From Eubacterium barkeri (GTDB taxonomy: Bacteria > Bacillota > Clostridia > Eubacteriales > Eubacteriaceae): DNA of 64,000 nt. The notes below the pieces were generated by a model, which searched no databases, was not told where the DNA came from, and saw only the letters and a program-made list of their open reading frames with translations. The stretch lies in the NCBI RefSeq assembly GCF_900107125.1, contig NZ_FNOU01000011.1, positions 22,950 through 86,949 of the forward strand, written 5' to 3'. This document shows, one piece after another, positions 8,267-16,314 of the stretch (position 1 is its first letter; the number at the start of each line of letters is the position of its first letter). A program made the position numbers and the translations under genes.

Positions 8267-9286
8267 CTAGGCCCCGGCTTTTCCGGCCCGATGGGCAATG
8301 AGCTCCCCTGCAATACTAATGGCAATTTCATCCGGGGTTTCTGCCCCGATATCCAGCCCAATGGGATTATGGATTCGGGCGATATCCCCGTCCCCAAATC
8401 CCGCAGCCCGTAGCTTCTCGTGGGTTTTCGCAATCTTCCGGCGACTGCCAATCAATCCGATATAGGTGGCCGGCGTACGCAGTACCTGTTCTAGCACCGC
8501 ATAGTCTGCCATATGGCCCCGGGTCATAATAATGGCATAATCCGATGCCTCCAGGGTGATCTTATCTCCAATTTCCTCAAAGCTCCCCTGGATGGTGGCC
8601 AGGGCCCCGGGAAATAAATCCAAATCACAAAACCGCTCCCGATCCTCGTAGACCACGGGCACAAATCCGATTTTTGCGATGACAGGAACCAGGGCCTGGG
8701 AAACGTGGCCCCCACCAAAGAGGTAGGCCCGGCCCTTCCGGGACAGGGGTTCGATGTAATATCTGATTTTCCCCGGAATATACAAAGAGCCGGAGCCAAA
8801 CCAGTTGCCGGATTCTTCCAGGGCGATACCCTGACCAAAGACTAACCCGCCATCAGCATAAATCCCCATGGCCCCCTGGCCATCCTCTGCGATTTCTGTA
8901 ATCAGCCAGGCATCCTCATTGGCCTCCACCTGCTGAGCCGCCATACGGGCAAAGGCCAGGGCCTGGGGATCATCACAGGCAAAATATTGGAAATACACGG
9001 TGGTATTTCCGCCGCAGATCATCCCAAGATCAGCCTTGGCGCTGTCGGATAAATCAAATTGCTCCACAAAGGAGCCCTTATCCTGATGAACCCGGGTTGC
9101 CAGCTCCACCGCCCGATGCTCCACGGCACCGCCACCAATGGTTCCCGTGGCACTGCCATCGGCCAAAACCATCATCTTCGCACCTGCTCCCCGGGGGGTC
9201 GATCCGCTGGCGGCCACAACGCTGCACAGCACCACATCCTGGCCCTTTTCCAGGAAATCACAAAGGGCTTTTATCGTATTTCTCAT
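8267..9286 (-). CDS. xdhC: XdhC/CoxI-family molybdenum enzyme maturation factor
   Basis: 339 residues. The N-terminal XdhC/CoxI domain has VAASGSTPRGAGAKM and GTIGGGAVEHRAVELA. The C-terminal Rossmann domain (AYLFGGGHVSQALVPV) is followed by a YEDRERFCD segment and GLIGSRRK. In characterised homologues XdhC binds Moco, promotes its sulfuration and inserts it into xanthine dehydrogenase-type hydroxylases. No such hydroxylase lies in this window, so the client must be elsewhere. The start at 9286 has TAGGA upstream; the gene lies between the ModE-fusion gene and the MoeA-like gene. Confidence 0.88.
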   Translation of the reverse strand: MRNTIKALCDFLEKGQDVVLCSVVAASGSTPRGAGAKMMVLADGSATGTIGGGAVEHRAVELATRVHQDKGSFVEQFDLSDSAKADLGMICGGNTTVYFQYFACDDPQALAFARMAAQQVEANEDAWLITEIAEDGQGAMGIYADGGLVFGQGIALEESGNWFGSGSLYIPGKIRYYIEPLSRKGRAYLFGGGHVSQALVPVIAKIGFVPVVYEDRERFCDLDLFPGALATIQGSFEEIGDKITLEASDYAIIMTRGHMADYAVLEQVLRTPATYIGLIGSRRKIAKTHEKLRAAGFGDGDIARIHNPIGLDIGAETPDEIAISIAGELIAHRAGKAGA

Positions 9287-9348
9287 TTTTTCCTACCTTT
9301 TCATTTTTATCGGTTTTCACGAATTATTTTTTAAAGCAACTCGAAACC

Positions 9349-9358
9349 GTAACGTTAC
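9349..9358. promoter_or_regulatory. Short palindrome GTAACGTTAC upstream of xdhC
   Basis: A perfect 10-base palindrome in the 110-bp gap between the ModE-fusion gene and xdhC. The rest of that gap is AT-rich. It could be a protein-binding site, but I recognise no factor and it is short enough to arise by chance. Confidence 0.25.
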
Positions 9359-9396
9359 CACCGAATTCTTTTTTCAAGACACTCGATGGTAAAAAT

Positions 9397-10305
9397 TTAA
9401 GACTGAAAATAGTCTTTGTATATTTCTTCCACCCGATCCTTGCATTCCCGTTCAAATCGGGTAAAGCGCAGGAGCAAATCCTCTCCCCTGGGAGTCAATT
9501 CTGCCCGTCCGCCGCTCTGGCCTCCCTGGAAGCGCTTAACCACCGGTTCGCCCATTTCTTTTTCCATCTTTCCAATCATCTTCCAGGCTTTGCTGTAGGA
9601 TAAATGCATCTGTTCACAGGCAGTCCGAACCGATCCGGTTCTTTGGATGAGATGGAGCAGCTGAGCAGTCCCAGGGCCGAAGAACACCTCTTCCCGGGCC
9701 AGGCTCACCTTAATGAGGGGTCGAAGAAACACCTGATTATAGCTTGCAATCAAGGCTTCGGTTTCCGTCCCCAAGGGCTTTCCGATGCCGTCATCCATGA
9801 TCTTAACACCTTTAACGCCGCATCTTTTAGCCAGGGCAATCAGAGATTCCGGGTCCTCTGCCGCCTCTACCGCCATCATCCCCGCCTCATCCATGCACAG
9901 GGGGTAGGGACAAGATCCCTCTTGGGTATCGGCCCAGGCAAAGGGTCTGGCCGCTGCCACCAGTTGTTCAATGGTTTCGCCCTTGAAAAAAGGGGTTTGT
10001 ACACTGGGGACGACAATTCCATCACACTGATTTTTAATTTGGGCGATTCCCTGTTTAAGGGTTTCCAGCTCGGATGTGGATTCATAATCCACATCCCGCA
10101 TGCAAATCACGCCAGTCCGCTCAACGTGCCGCTCCAATCGATCTGCCTCATAGCCTGTCATGACGACAATGGGCGAAACCTTTGCCTGTTGGAGGGTATA
10201 AATAATACGTTTGATGACAGAAATACTTCCTGCCTGGACCAGTGGGGCAAAGGACCCCGACGGTGGAGGCTGTTTTCCGGCAACAATCACGGCACCAAAT
10301 CCCAT
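9397..10305 (-). CDS. MobA/MocA-like nucleotidyltransferase domain fused to a ModE-type DNA-binding domain
   Basis: A 302-residue two-domain protein. Residues 1-190 resemble a MocA/MobA NTP-transferase (GAVIVAG start, VVMTGYEADRLE, a GIVVPSVQTPFF segment). The usual G-x-S-x-R-M-G-x-x-K nucleotide loop is replaced by KQPPPSGSFAPLV, so catalysis is doubtful. Residues 205-300 are a ModE/LysR-type winged helix (GTAQLLHLIQRTGSVRTAC...MHLSYSKAWKMI, then FQGGQSGGRAELTP). No C-terminal mop domains are present. First gene of the long operon, behind AAAGGAGG and a good promoter. Probably a sensor-regulator of Mo genes; this is inference. Confidence 0.8.
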   Translation of the reverse strand: MGFGAVIVAGKQPPPSGSFAPLVQAGSISVIKRIIYTLQQAKVSPIVVMTGYEADRLERHVERTGVICMRDVDYESTSELETLKQGIAQIKNQCDGIVVPSVQTPFFKGETIEQLVAAARPFAWADTQEGSCPYPLCMDEAGMMAVEAAEDPESLIALAKRCGVKGVKIMDDGIGKPLGTETEALIASYNQVFLRPLIKVSLAREEVFFGPGTAQLLHLIQRTGSVRTACEQMHLSYSKAWKMIGKMEKEMGEPVVKRFQGGQSGGRAELTPRGEDLLLRFTRFERECKDRVEEIYKDYFQS

Positions 10306-10357
10306 AGCGGCCTCCTTTGTTGTGAATAATAACTTGTTCTCTTCCTAATATTTTTTT

Positions 10358-10386
10358 ATTATAAACCATGTTGACAAGGGTTGCAA
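10358..10386 (-). promoter_or_regulatory. Promoter of the 10305-to-1 molybdenum operon
   Basis: Read on the minus strand: TTGCAA (10386-10381), a 17-base spacer, then TATAAT (10363-10358), about 53 bp before the start of the ModE-fusion gene. It is a close match to a housekeeping promoter and probably drives the whole leftward operon. Confidence 0.7.
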
Positions 10387-10452
10387 TCCTTTTTAAGGAA
10401 GATCCTCGCCATCACAAAAATTTACTGTTTCTTCACGCCGGTCATCTTCCCC

Positions 10453-10481
10453 TTGTTTTTTATGTCCCTTGGCTTTACAAT
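10453..10481 (+). promoter_or_regulatory. Promoter of moaC-mogA
   Basis: TTGTTT at 10453-10458 and TACAAT at 10476-10481 with 17 bases between, ending 27 bp before the chosen moaC start. The divergent promoter at 10358-10386 shares this 200-bp region, so one regulator could control both units. Confidence 0.5.
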
Positions 10482-10508
10482 GAAGGTATTACTGAAATGG
10501 AGAAATCG

Positions 10509-10994
10509 ATGAACGATCAACTTACCCATCTGGATGACCAGGGCAATGCCATTATGGTCGACGTGTCAGCCAAGGCAGCCACCAGCCGGAAGGCAGTGGC
10601 CCAGGGCTGCATCCAAGTCATCCCGGCCATCCTCTCTGCCCTGACAGCCGGAGAAAATCCCAAGGGGGATGTCTTAGCCGCCGCCCGGATTGCCGGCATT
10701 ATGGCCGCTAAAAACACCTCGGGGCTCATCCCCCTCTGCCACCCTTTAATGATTACCCACTGCACCGTGGATTTTACCCTTGATGCTGTGGCCTCCACCA
10801 TCACCGCCACCTGTACCGTCAAGGTGGGCGGGAAAACCGGGGTGGAAATGGAGGCTCTCACCGGGGTGTCCGTCGCCTTGCTAACCATTTATGACATGTG
10901 TAAAGCCCTGGACAAGGGAATGGTCATCTCCGACATCCACCTCCTCACCAAGAGCGGTGGAAAAGGCGGTGACTTTGAATTCGGAAAGGAATAA
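10509..10994 (+). CDS. moaC: Cyclic pyranopterin monophosphate synthase MoaC
   Basis: MoaC completes the first step of molybdopterin synthesis with MoaA. Start 10509 is chosen because GGAG lies six bases upstream and it gives 162 residues, the normal MoaC length; a longer frame from 10368 would cross the promoter. Diagnostic blocks are [52 protein letters not shown] and [11 protein letters not shown], and the C-terminal KSGGKGG. It is followed by mogA after four bases. Confidence 0.96.
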   Translation: MNDQLTHLDDQGNAIMVDVSAKAATSRKAVAQGCIQVIPAILSALTAGENPKGDVLAAARIAGIMAAKNTSGLIPLCHPLMITHCTVDFTLDAVASTITATCTVKVGGKTGVEMEALTGVSVALLTIYDMCKALDKGMVISDIHLLTKSGGKGGDFEFGKE

Positions 10995-10998
10995 ACCC

Positions 10999-11505
10999 AT
11001 GAAAAAACGACTTGCCATCATCATCGCCAGCGACAAAGGTGCCGCTGGCACCCGGGAGGATCAAAGCGGACCGGCCATCGCCGCCTACATGGAAAACTTA
11101 GGCTATACCCTGGTCTCCACGGATATCCTCCCCGACGAACGCACCGTCCTGGCCGCCCGCATGGCAGAAATTGCCGATGGGAGCCAGGCTGAACTGATTC
11201 TGACCAGTGGCGGCACGGGCTTTTCTCCCCGGGATTTCACTCCGGAGGCCACTGCCGATGTCTGTGAGCGTATGGCCCCAGGGCTGGGGGAAGCCATGCG
11301 GGCTTACAGCATGCAGTTTACGGGACGAGCGATGCTTAGCCGGGCCACCGCCGGTATCCGGGGGACCACTTTGATCATCAACTTGCCCGGCAGCCCCAAG
11401 GCCGTGGTAGAATGCCTTAGCTGCATTGCACCCCAGCTGGACCACGGCATTGAGATTCTCACCGGTGCTGGCGGAGAGTGCGCCAGATCTTCTGAAAATC
11501 TTTAA
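10999..11505 (+). CDS. mogA: Molybdopterin adenylyltransferase (MogA/MoaB family)
   Basis: A 168-residue single-domain MoCF protein that adenylates molybdopterin before metal insertion. Start 10999 follows GGAAAGGA and lies just after the moaC stop. Key blocks are ILTSGGTGFSPRDFTPEAT, the MPT-binding loop of MogA/MoaB, and INLPGSPKAVVECL. The N-terminus (AIIIASDKGAAGTREDQSG) is the usual first strand and loop. It forms a two-gene operon with moaC. MogA and MoaB are hard to tell apart by eye; the function is the same. Confidence 0.93.
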   Translation: MKKRLAIIIASDKGAAGTREDQSGPAIAAYMENLGYTLVSTDILPDERTVLAARMAEIADGSQAELILTSGGTGFSPRDFTPEATADVCERMAPGLGEAMRAYSMQFTGRAMLSRATAGIRGTTLIINLPGSPKAVVECLSCIAPQLDHGIEILTGAGGECARSSENL

Positions 11506-11522
11506 AAAAACAATCAATATCC

Positions 11523-11574
11523 TTGACAGGCTAGCGTTTACTAGCTATACTAAAAGAAGCTAGTGAATACTAGC
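11523..11574 (+). promoter_or_regulatory. Promoter with two TetR-type operators
   Basis: TTGACA (11523-11528) and TATACT (11546-11551) with an ideal 17-base spacer. The spacer is itself operator 1, GCTAGCGTTTACTAGC (11530-11545). A second copy, GCTAGTGAATACTAGC (11559-11574), lies just downstream of the -10. Both are GCTAG-n6-CTAGC palindromes. Binding would block RNA polymerase directly, so the TetR protein encoded at 12710-13360 very likely represses its own operon here. Confidence 0.8.
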
Positions 11575-11619
11575 CTGTTCCCTTTTCGGATTTCACAGTA
11601 TTGAATCATCGAGGATATA

Positions 11620-12708
11620 ATGGAAGATCTCACACTACAGCAGTACTTAGAGGACGGCATCCGCCACCTCTCCCAGGATATTGTAAAGGCTACGGTAAAA
11701 AATCCCCAGACCAGTCTGGCCATGGCCCGATTTGCTAAAGGCCGGAGAGCTGCCGAGGCAAGGCGGGAGGCCTGCCAGGCCCAGGGTATCCACGTTCCTC
11801 CCTTTCTCATCGCCAGTATTACCAGTCGATGCAATCTGCATTGTAAGGGCTGCTATGCCCGGGCCGAGGGGACCTGTGTGGATGGGCCAGAGGAGCAGGG
11901 AATGGATGCGCCCCTCTGGAACCGCATTTTTGGGGAAGCCACTGACCTGGGGTGCAGCTTCATCCTCCTGGCCGGTGGCGAGCCCTTCCTCCGCCAGGAT
12001 GTTCTGGAAGCAGCCGCCACCCATCCGGAGATTCTGTTCCCCATTTTTACCAACGGGACCCTTTTAACGGATCCGGCCCTAGATTTTCTAAAGAAACATC
12101 GCAACCTCATTCCAATCCTCAGTGTGGAGGGAGACGCCACCCTCACCGATACCCGCCGGGGTACCGGGATGTACCAGCGCTTGGTGGGCAGCATGACCAC
12201 CCTCCATCAGCAGGGTCTCCTTTACGGTGCTTCGGTCACCGTCACCCGGGAGAATCAGGCTGTTGTCACCTCCTCGGATTTCCTGGATACCCTTACAGAG
12301 CGGGGCTGTCGGGTGGTTTTCTTTGTGGAATACGTCCCCATCTGCAAGGGTACTGGAGGCCTGGCCCCCACCCCAGCGGATCGAAGCCGCCTGATGACAG
12401 CCATTAATAACCTGCGGAGTCATTACAACGACTGCATCTTCATTGCCTTTCCAGGAGATGAGGCCCGAAGCGGGGGCTGTCTGGCGGCAGGCCGGGGCTT
12501 TTTCCATATCAATCCCAAAGGCGATGCCGAACCCTGTCCCTTTTCCCCCTATTCAGACACCAATCTGAAACAGGCTTCCCTTCTGGAGGCCCTGCATTCA
12601 AAGCTCTTTACCCAGCTGCAATCCCAGGGAACCCTCACCCAAGACCACGATGGCGGCTGCGTCCTCTTCGCCGAGGAGGCACAAGTGAAGGCCCTGCTGG
12701 AGGCTTAA
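11620..12708 (+). CDS. Radical SAM protein with C-terminal Fe-S (SPASM-like) segment
   Basis: 362 residues. The radical SAM cluster motif CNLHCKGCYAR is near residue 71, followed by a LLAGGEPFLRQDVL SAM-binding segment. The C-terminal part has Cys residues in GGCLAAGRGFF, AEPCPFSPYSD and DGGCVLF, consistent with an auxiliary cluster. Function is not recognised; relatives include peptide- and haem-modifying enzymes. It starts 46 bp after an operator-flanked promoter and is followed after one base by its probable TetR repressor. No precursor peptide gene is visible next to it. Confidence 0.8.
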   Translation: MEDLTLQQYLEDGIRHLSQDIVKATVKNPQTSLAMARFAKGRRAAEARREACQAQGIHVPPFLIASITSRCNLHCKGCYARAEGTCVDGPEEQGMDAPLWNRIFGEATDLGCSFILLAGGEPFLRQDVLEAAATHPEILFPIFTNGTLLTDPALDFLKKHRNLIPILSVEGDATLTDTRRGTGMYQRLVGSMTTLHQQGLLYGASVTVTRENQAVVTSSDFLDTLTERGCRVVFFVEYVPICKGTGGLAPTPADRSRLMTAINNLRSHYNDCIFIAFPGDEARSGGCLAAGRGFFHINPKGDAEPCPFSPYSDTNLKQASLLEALHSKLFTQLQSQGTLTQDHDGGCVLFAEEAQVKALLEA

Positions 12709-12709
12709 T

Positions 12710-13360
12710 GTGAAAACCCGGAATAAAATCATCTTCGCCGCCCTGGACCTTTTTTCTGTAGGGGGATACAGTCGCGTCAGCGTCAAGGATATCGCCGCCG
12801 CGGTGGGCATAAAGGATGCCTCTCTTTACAAGCATTTCAAGGGAAAGGAGGCCATTTTCAATACCATTGTCACCGAGATGGAGGAACGTATGGCCGAGAT
12901 GTCCCACCGCCTCGCCCTCCCAGATGCCAATACGATCAATGTCGCTTCCTTTTACGCTGCGCTTAATGCCGATACCCTGATAGCCCTCAGTCGACAGGTT
13001 TTCCTCTTCTACTGGAAGGATGACTTTGCCGCAAAATACCGGCGAATGCTTTCCATGGAGCAATTCTGTAACCCTGAGGTCTGCACCATTTACCGAAGGA
13101 CCTTCATGTCCGATGCCATCGAATACCTGACCTTAGTGTTCACCCAGCTTATCCAATGCGGCGCCTTCATCCCCGGAGACCCCCAGGTCATGGCCATGAA
13201 TTTTTACGCCCCCATTTTTCTGCTCCTTAGCCGTTACGATGACTTCCCAGAAAAGGAGGACGAAGCCCTGGCCCTTCTGGATGTCCAGGTCCGGGAGTTT
13301 TATCGGATTTATCGGCGGGGTCCAAACACCCCACATATCACAAAAGCGTCGGAGCTTTAA
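12710..13360 (+). CDS. TetR/AcrR-family repressor
   Basis: 216 residues starting at GTG 12710, one base after the radical SAM stop, so coupled to it. Residues 1-50 are the TetR helix-turn-helix: KIIFAALDLFSVGGYSRVSVKDIAAAVG, then KDASLYKHFKGKEAIF. The C-terminal ligand domain has no recognisable signature. The paired GCTAG-n6-CTAGC sites at 11530-11574 are its likely operators, giving autoregulation together with the radical SAM gene. The ligand is unknown. A hairpin terminator overlaps its last codons. Confidence 0.9.
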   Translation: MKTRNKIIFAALDLFSVGGYSRVSVKDIAAAVGIKDASLYKHFKGKEAIFNTIVTEMEERMAEMSHRLALPDANTINVASFYAALNADTLIALSRQVFLFYWKDDFAAKYRRMLSMEQFCNPEVCTIYRRTFMSDAIEYLTLVFTQLIQCGAFIPGDPQVMAMNFYAPIFLLLSRYDDFPEKEDEALALLDVQVREFYRIYRRGPNTPHITKASEL

Positions 13361-13390
13361 AATAGCCTTCCGACGCTTTCATTATTTTTT
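13342..13390. terminator. Bidirectional terminator between tetR and trxA
   Basis: AAAGCGTCGGA (from 13343) pairs with TCCGACGCTTT (13369-13379). The plus strand continues into CATTATTTTTT; the opposite strand has a TTTTG run. It closes both the tetR operon and the leftward thioredoxin gene. Confidence 0.8.
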
Positions 13391-13397
13391 AATGGTT

Positions 13398-13706
13398 TTA
13401 TTTTGCCAATTCCAGCACCGCATCCTTGGGGATGGCCCCAACACTGCGGTTGACTAAAACACCGTTTTTAAAAACAACCAGGGTAGGGATGCTCATAACC
13501 TGGAACCGTCTGGCCAACTCCGGTTGTTCATCAATGTTTACCTTAGCGACCTTCAGCTCCTTTTGCTCTCTGGCAATCTCATCCACAACGGGGGAAAGGG
13601 CCTTACACGGTCCACACCAGCTTGCCCAGAAATCCACTAAAACGGTTCCCTGATGCATGGTCACTTCCTGTTCAAAATTATCATTGGTTAATGTCGTTAC
13701 ACTCAT
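13398..13706 (-). CDS. trxA: Thioredoxin
   Basis: 102 residues with the redox motif WCGPC near residue 28, the conserved cis-Pro loop SIPTLVVF, and FKNG near the end. Start 13706 is chosen because GGAGG lies seven bases upstream; an ATG two codons earlier is too close to it. It reduces disulfides in the cytoplasm, probably fed by a thioredoxin reductase elsewhere. It is a single gene, divergent from the flavodoxin-like gene at 13830. Confidence 0.95.
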   Translation of the reverse strand: MSVTTLTNDNFEQEVTMHQGTVLVDFWASWCGPCKALSPVVDEIAREQKELKVAKVNIDEQPELARRFQVMSIPTLVVFKNGVLVNRSVGAIPKDAVLELAK

Positions 13707-13829
13707 ATCCATACCTCCAAATTTTATTACTCTCATTATACGCCCCAATCTTAAACTTATCGGTGACATTATCACATTGACACAGGGCGTATAATAAAAT
13801 AAAAGAAACATTAAAGGAGTAAACCCATT

Positions 13830-14450
13830 ATGAAAGTACTATTCGTGAATGGCAGCCCCCACAAAAATGGCTGTACCCACACTGCCCTTAATGAAGTGGC
13901 TTCCACCCTCGAGTCCCAGGGAATCCAAACCGAAACCTTCTGGCTCGGCAATCAGCCCATCTCTGGCTGTCTCGGTTGTGGGGCCTGTAAAAAAACAGGC
14001 CGATGTTTTATTGAGGACTGCGCCAATGTTTTCGCAGAAAAGGCAGCCTCCGCTGACGGCTTCATCTTTGGCTCCCCGGTCCACTACGCCGCGGCCTCTG
14101 GCGCCCTGACATCCTTTATGGACCGGGCTTTCTACGGGGGTAAGGCTCCGGTGGCCGGTAAACCTGCCGCAGCTGTGGTCAGCTGTCGCCGGGGTGGTGC
14201 CTCTGCGGCCTTTGACCAAATCAACAAATATTTTACCATCAGCAACATGCCCGTCGTCGGTTCCCAATACTGGAACCAAGTTCATGGCAATACCCCGGAA
14301 GAGGTCCGTCAGGATGCCGAGGGGCTGCAGACCATGCGGACCCTTGGCAATAACATGGCCTGGCTGCTGAAATGCATCGCAGCTGGCGCGGCTGCCGGAA
14401 TCACCTTCCCTGAGCGGGAGCCCGGCATCCATACGAATTTTATTCGATAG
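13830..14450 (+). CDS. NAD(P)H-dependent FMN reductase / flavodoxin-like Fe-S flavoprotein family
   Basis: 206 residues. The FMN phosphate loop is NGSPHKNGCTHTAL near residue 7. A ferredoxin-like pair, GCLGCGACKKTGRC, is near residue 48, as in iron-sulfur flavoproteins and their relatives. The FIFGSPVHYAAASGALTSF block binds the flavin ring. Start 13830 has AAAGGAG upstream. Probably a small redox enzyme for quinones, nitro compounds or metals; the substrate is unknown. It is divergent from trxA and ends in its own terminator. Confidence 0.88.
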   Translation: MKVLFVNGSPHKNGCTHTALNEVASTLESQGIQTETFWLGNQPISGCLGCGACKKTGRCFIEDCANVFAEKAASADGFIFGSPVHYAAASGALTSFMDRAFYGGKAPVAGKPAAAVVSCRRGGASAAFDQINKYFTISNMPVVGSQYWNQVHGNTPEEVRQDAEGLQTMRTLGNNMAWLLKCIAAGAAAGITFPEREPGIHTNFIR

Positions 14451-14473
14451 AATAATCGTTCACCCAAAGAAAA

Positions 14474-14512
14474 AGCATCGAAGTCTTCTTTCTTCGATGT
14501 TTTTTCTTTAAG
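14474..14512 (+). terminator. Rho-independent terminator after the FMN reductase gene
   Basis: AAGCATCGAAG pairs with CTTCGATG(T), followed by TTTTTTCTTT. It lies between this gene and the convergent GGDEF gene. Confidence 0.8.
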
Positions 14513-14521
14513 CCCTGAAAT

Positions 14522-15646
14522 CTACTGGCGGCGGGCCTTGGCAGCGTACAGTGCCCGATCCGCCTTGGCAATGAAGTCCGGAATGTAGGAATACCTTGGA
14601 GTAAAACAGGCGTAACCGATGCTTACCGAGATGGGGAAGGGGAGACATTCTGCTTCGGCTTTCAGGGCCATATCAATCTGATCACAGAGTCCTTGGGCTG
14701 CGACTTCATTGGGAAATTCCCCAACCATGACGAATTCATCGCCCCCGTATCGGGCAATGAAACAGTTATTCTGATAGCCAATATCCTGAAGGACCCGGGC
14801 AACATGAATCAAGGCAACATCTCCCTGGACATGCCCGTAACGATCATTAATGGATTTAAAACGATCAATATCCATGATGAACAGGTACAGCTCCTGGTCA
14901 TAACTACGAATTTTCCGGGCCAGATGCTCGAACAATTGACTTCGGTTATTGAGCTTAGTGAGGCTGTCTGTCGAAACCAGCTGTCCCTGGAAATCAAGGA
15001 AAACCTGAAGGAGCGCCAAGGTAATCCCCATACACAACAGTGGTATATTTGGACTGAAAATTTGCGCAAGACCACCAAGAAGCGGAAAAATGACGAATGA
15101 AGCCAAAGCCCGGTAGCGGGCACGCAAGGCATACTTTTGCTTCTGAAGTGATTTCCAAACCGCACGAATGGACGTCACAATGATATAGCCATAGGACAGC
15201 ATCAATTGGAGAAGGAGCAGCTTTCCTTTCTGATAATGTCCAGTCTCATCAATATAGAAAAGCCATCCGGTCTGGACGGACAGAAGGGATAAAATGACAA
15301 AAATAAACCAGGGAATGGCACACAGCCATTTCTTCTCTGGTTCATTCACCCATGCACTCTGCTGGGTGGATTCAGAAAACAAGAACCAGAGAAGGGCCAT
15401 GAGACCAGCTGCAGAAAAATAAAGACCTTTAATAATTGCACTCGTCTGATAGGCTACCTGAATATAACCAGAATCCATCAGTCCCCACAATAAATCCAGA
15501 GCCATAGTCGCAATCCCAACCACCACTGTTTTAATGAAAACAGACCACACCAAATCCTCTGTGAAAACTCGCTTCATCTGCTGAAGAACGATAACGAGCA
15601 GTATCATACAAAATAAATTGATTTCTGAATAAAGTAATTGTGGCAT
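14522..15646 (-). CDS. Membrane-bound diguanylate cyclase (GGDEF domain)
   Basis: 374 residues from ATG 15646, which has AGAAAGG upstream. The first 200 residues hold about six to seven hydrophobic helices, a membrane sensor region with no recognised fold. The C-terminus is a GGDEF domain: LTKLNNRSQLFEHLA, FIMDIDRFKSINDRYGHVQGD, and the intact catalytic RYGGDEFVM. The RxxD inhibitory site usually five residues before GGDEF is absent, so product inhibition may be weak. It should make c-di-GMP. It is divergent from the XRE gene and shares its operator region. Confidence 0.9.
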   Translation of the reverse strand: MPQLLYSEINLFCMILLVIVLQQMKRVFTEDLVWSVFIKTVVVGIATMALDLLWGLMDSGYIQVAYQTSAIIKGLYFSAAGLMALLWFLFSESTQQSAWVNEPEKKWLCAIPWFIFVILSLLSVQTGWLFYIDETGHYQKGKLLLLQLMLSYGYIIVTSIRAVWKSLQKQKYALRARYRALASFVIFPLLGGLAQIFSPNIPLLCMGITLALLQVFLDFQGQLVSTDSLTKLNNRSQLFEHLARKIRSYDQELYLFIMDIDRFKSINDRYGHVQGDVALIHVARVLQDIGYQNNCFIARYGGDEFVMVGEFPNEVAAQGLCDQIDMALKAEAECLPFPISVSIGYACFTPRYSYIPDFIAKADRALYAAKARRQ

Positions 15647-15728
15647 AGGAATCCTTTCTGCCGCAGCGGGAAATATTTGTGAATCAACCTGCAATGTAGT
15701 CGTATCTCATCATTCCTTTATTTTTATT

Positions 15729-15770
15729 ATAGAGTATATAACTCTATAAATCAATAGAGTATATTCCTCT
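15729..15770. promoter_or_regulatory. Two operator-like repeats between the GGDEF and XRE genes
   Basis: AGAGTATATAACTCT (15731-15745) and AGAGTATATTCCTCT (15756-15770) are AGAGT/ACTCT-type palindromes with a 25-bp start-to-start spacing, so on about the same DNA face. They lie between the divergent GGDEF and XRE genes. A dimeric XRE-type repressor is the likely ligand, perhaps controlling both directions. Confidence 0.6.
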
Positions 15771-15803
15771 ACGCTATGATTAACAGAGGAAAGGGGGTAG
15801 CCT

Positions 15804-16028
15804 ATGCAGTATTTAAAACGAATTCGCGAACTGCGGGAGGACCATGATTTACGCCAATGCGACATTGCAGCGCTTCTCCATGTCGGACAAAAAACCTACT
15901 CGGACTATGAATTAGGAAAAACACGTATTCCCTTGGATTGCGTATTAATTCTTGCAAAATTTTACGACGTTGATGCCAATTATATTTGTGGGATCTCCAC
16001 TATTAAAAGCCCATTTCCCCGGCGATAG
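15804..16028 (+). CDS. Small XRE-family DNA-binding protein
   Basis: 74 residues, essentially a single Cro/C1 helix-turn-helix: IRELREDHDLRQCDIAALL, then GQKTYSDYELGKTRIPLD and LAKFYDVDANYICG. The ribosome site is AAAGGGGG. It has no extra ligand domain, so it probably acts as a simple repressor. Its own upstream region holds two matching palindromes (15731-15770), suggesting autoregulation and control of the divergent cyclase gene. Confidence 0.85.
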   Translation: MQYLKRIRELREDHDLRQCDIAALLHVGQKTYSDYELGKTRIPLDCVLILAKFYDVDANYICGISTIKSPFPRR

Positions 16029-16046
16029 GTAAGCTTCGTCAAAAGA

Positions 16047-16193
16047 TCACCCCTCATTGCCATTCCGGGCCTTATACCCCTTTCCCCATATCTCCAGACT
16101 ATCCAGGATGGGGTTGAGACTTTGGCCAAGGGCTGTGAGGGTGTCGTGGAGAAAAAAGCGGGGCAGAGCATTCGTCTTCAGCGAGCTTTGATT
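16047..16193 (-). pseudogene. Remnant of an HxlR-type regulator (C-terminal part only)
   Basis: The minus-strand frame ending at a TGA at 16047 reads TLTALGQSLNPILDSLEIWG followed by KGYKARNG. This matches the C-terminal helix of HxlR proteins; compare SLKPILDSMWDWGLQYKAKN of the intact HxlR at 17645. The helix-turn-helix half is missing and upstream frames are broken. It marks the left edge of the accessory block. Confidence 0.6.
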
Positions 16194-16280
16194 ATACCGG
16201 AAAAGATACACCATGTATTTCTTGGATTTTACAGTAAAATATGGTTTCCGGGATCTGTACAGCGGCGGTTTCTATCCCTA

Positions 16281-16310
16281 GGATTTCCTGGACGATTTTG
16301 GGGCTATAAA
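16281..16310 (+). repeat. Dispersed direct repeat, copy A
   Basis: Contains CCTGGACGATTTTGGG, identical over 16 bases with copy B (17551-17595), in the same orientation. Five bases later comes a strong hairpin and then the 3' end of a leftward regulator gene, the arrangement also seen at copies B and C. Confidence 0.6.
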
Positions 16311-16314
16311 TAAT

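Noticed and set aside
13777..13795. TTGACA and TATAAT between trxA and the FMN reductase gene
   Set aside because: Only seven bases separate them, so they cannot be the -35 and -10 of one promoter. The TATAAT may still be a -10 with a poor -35.
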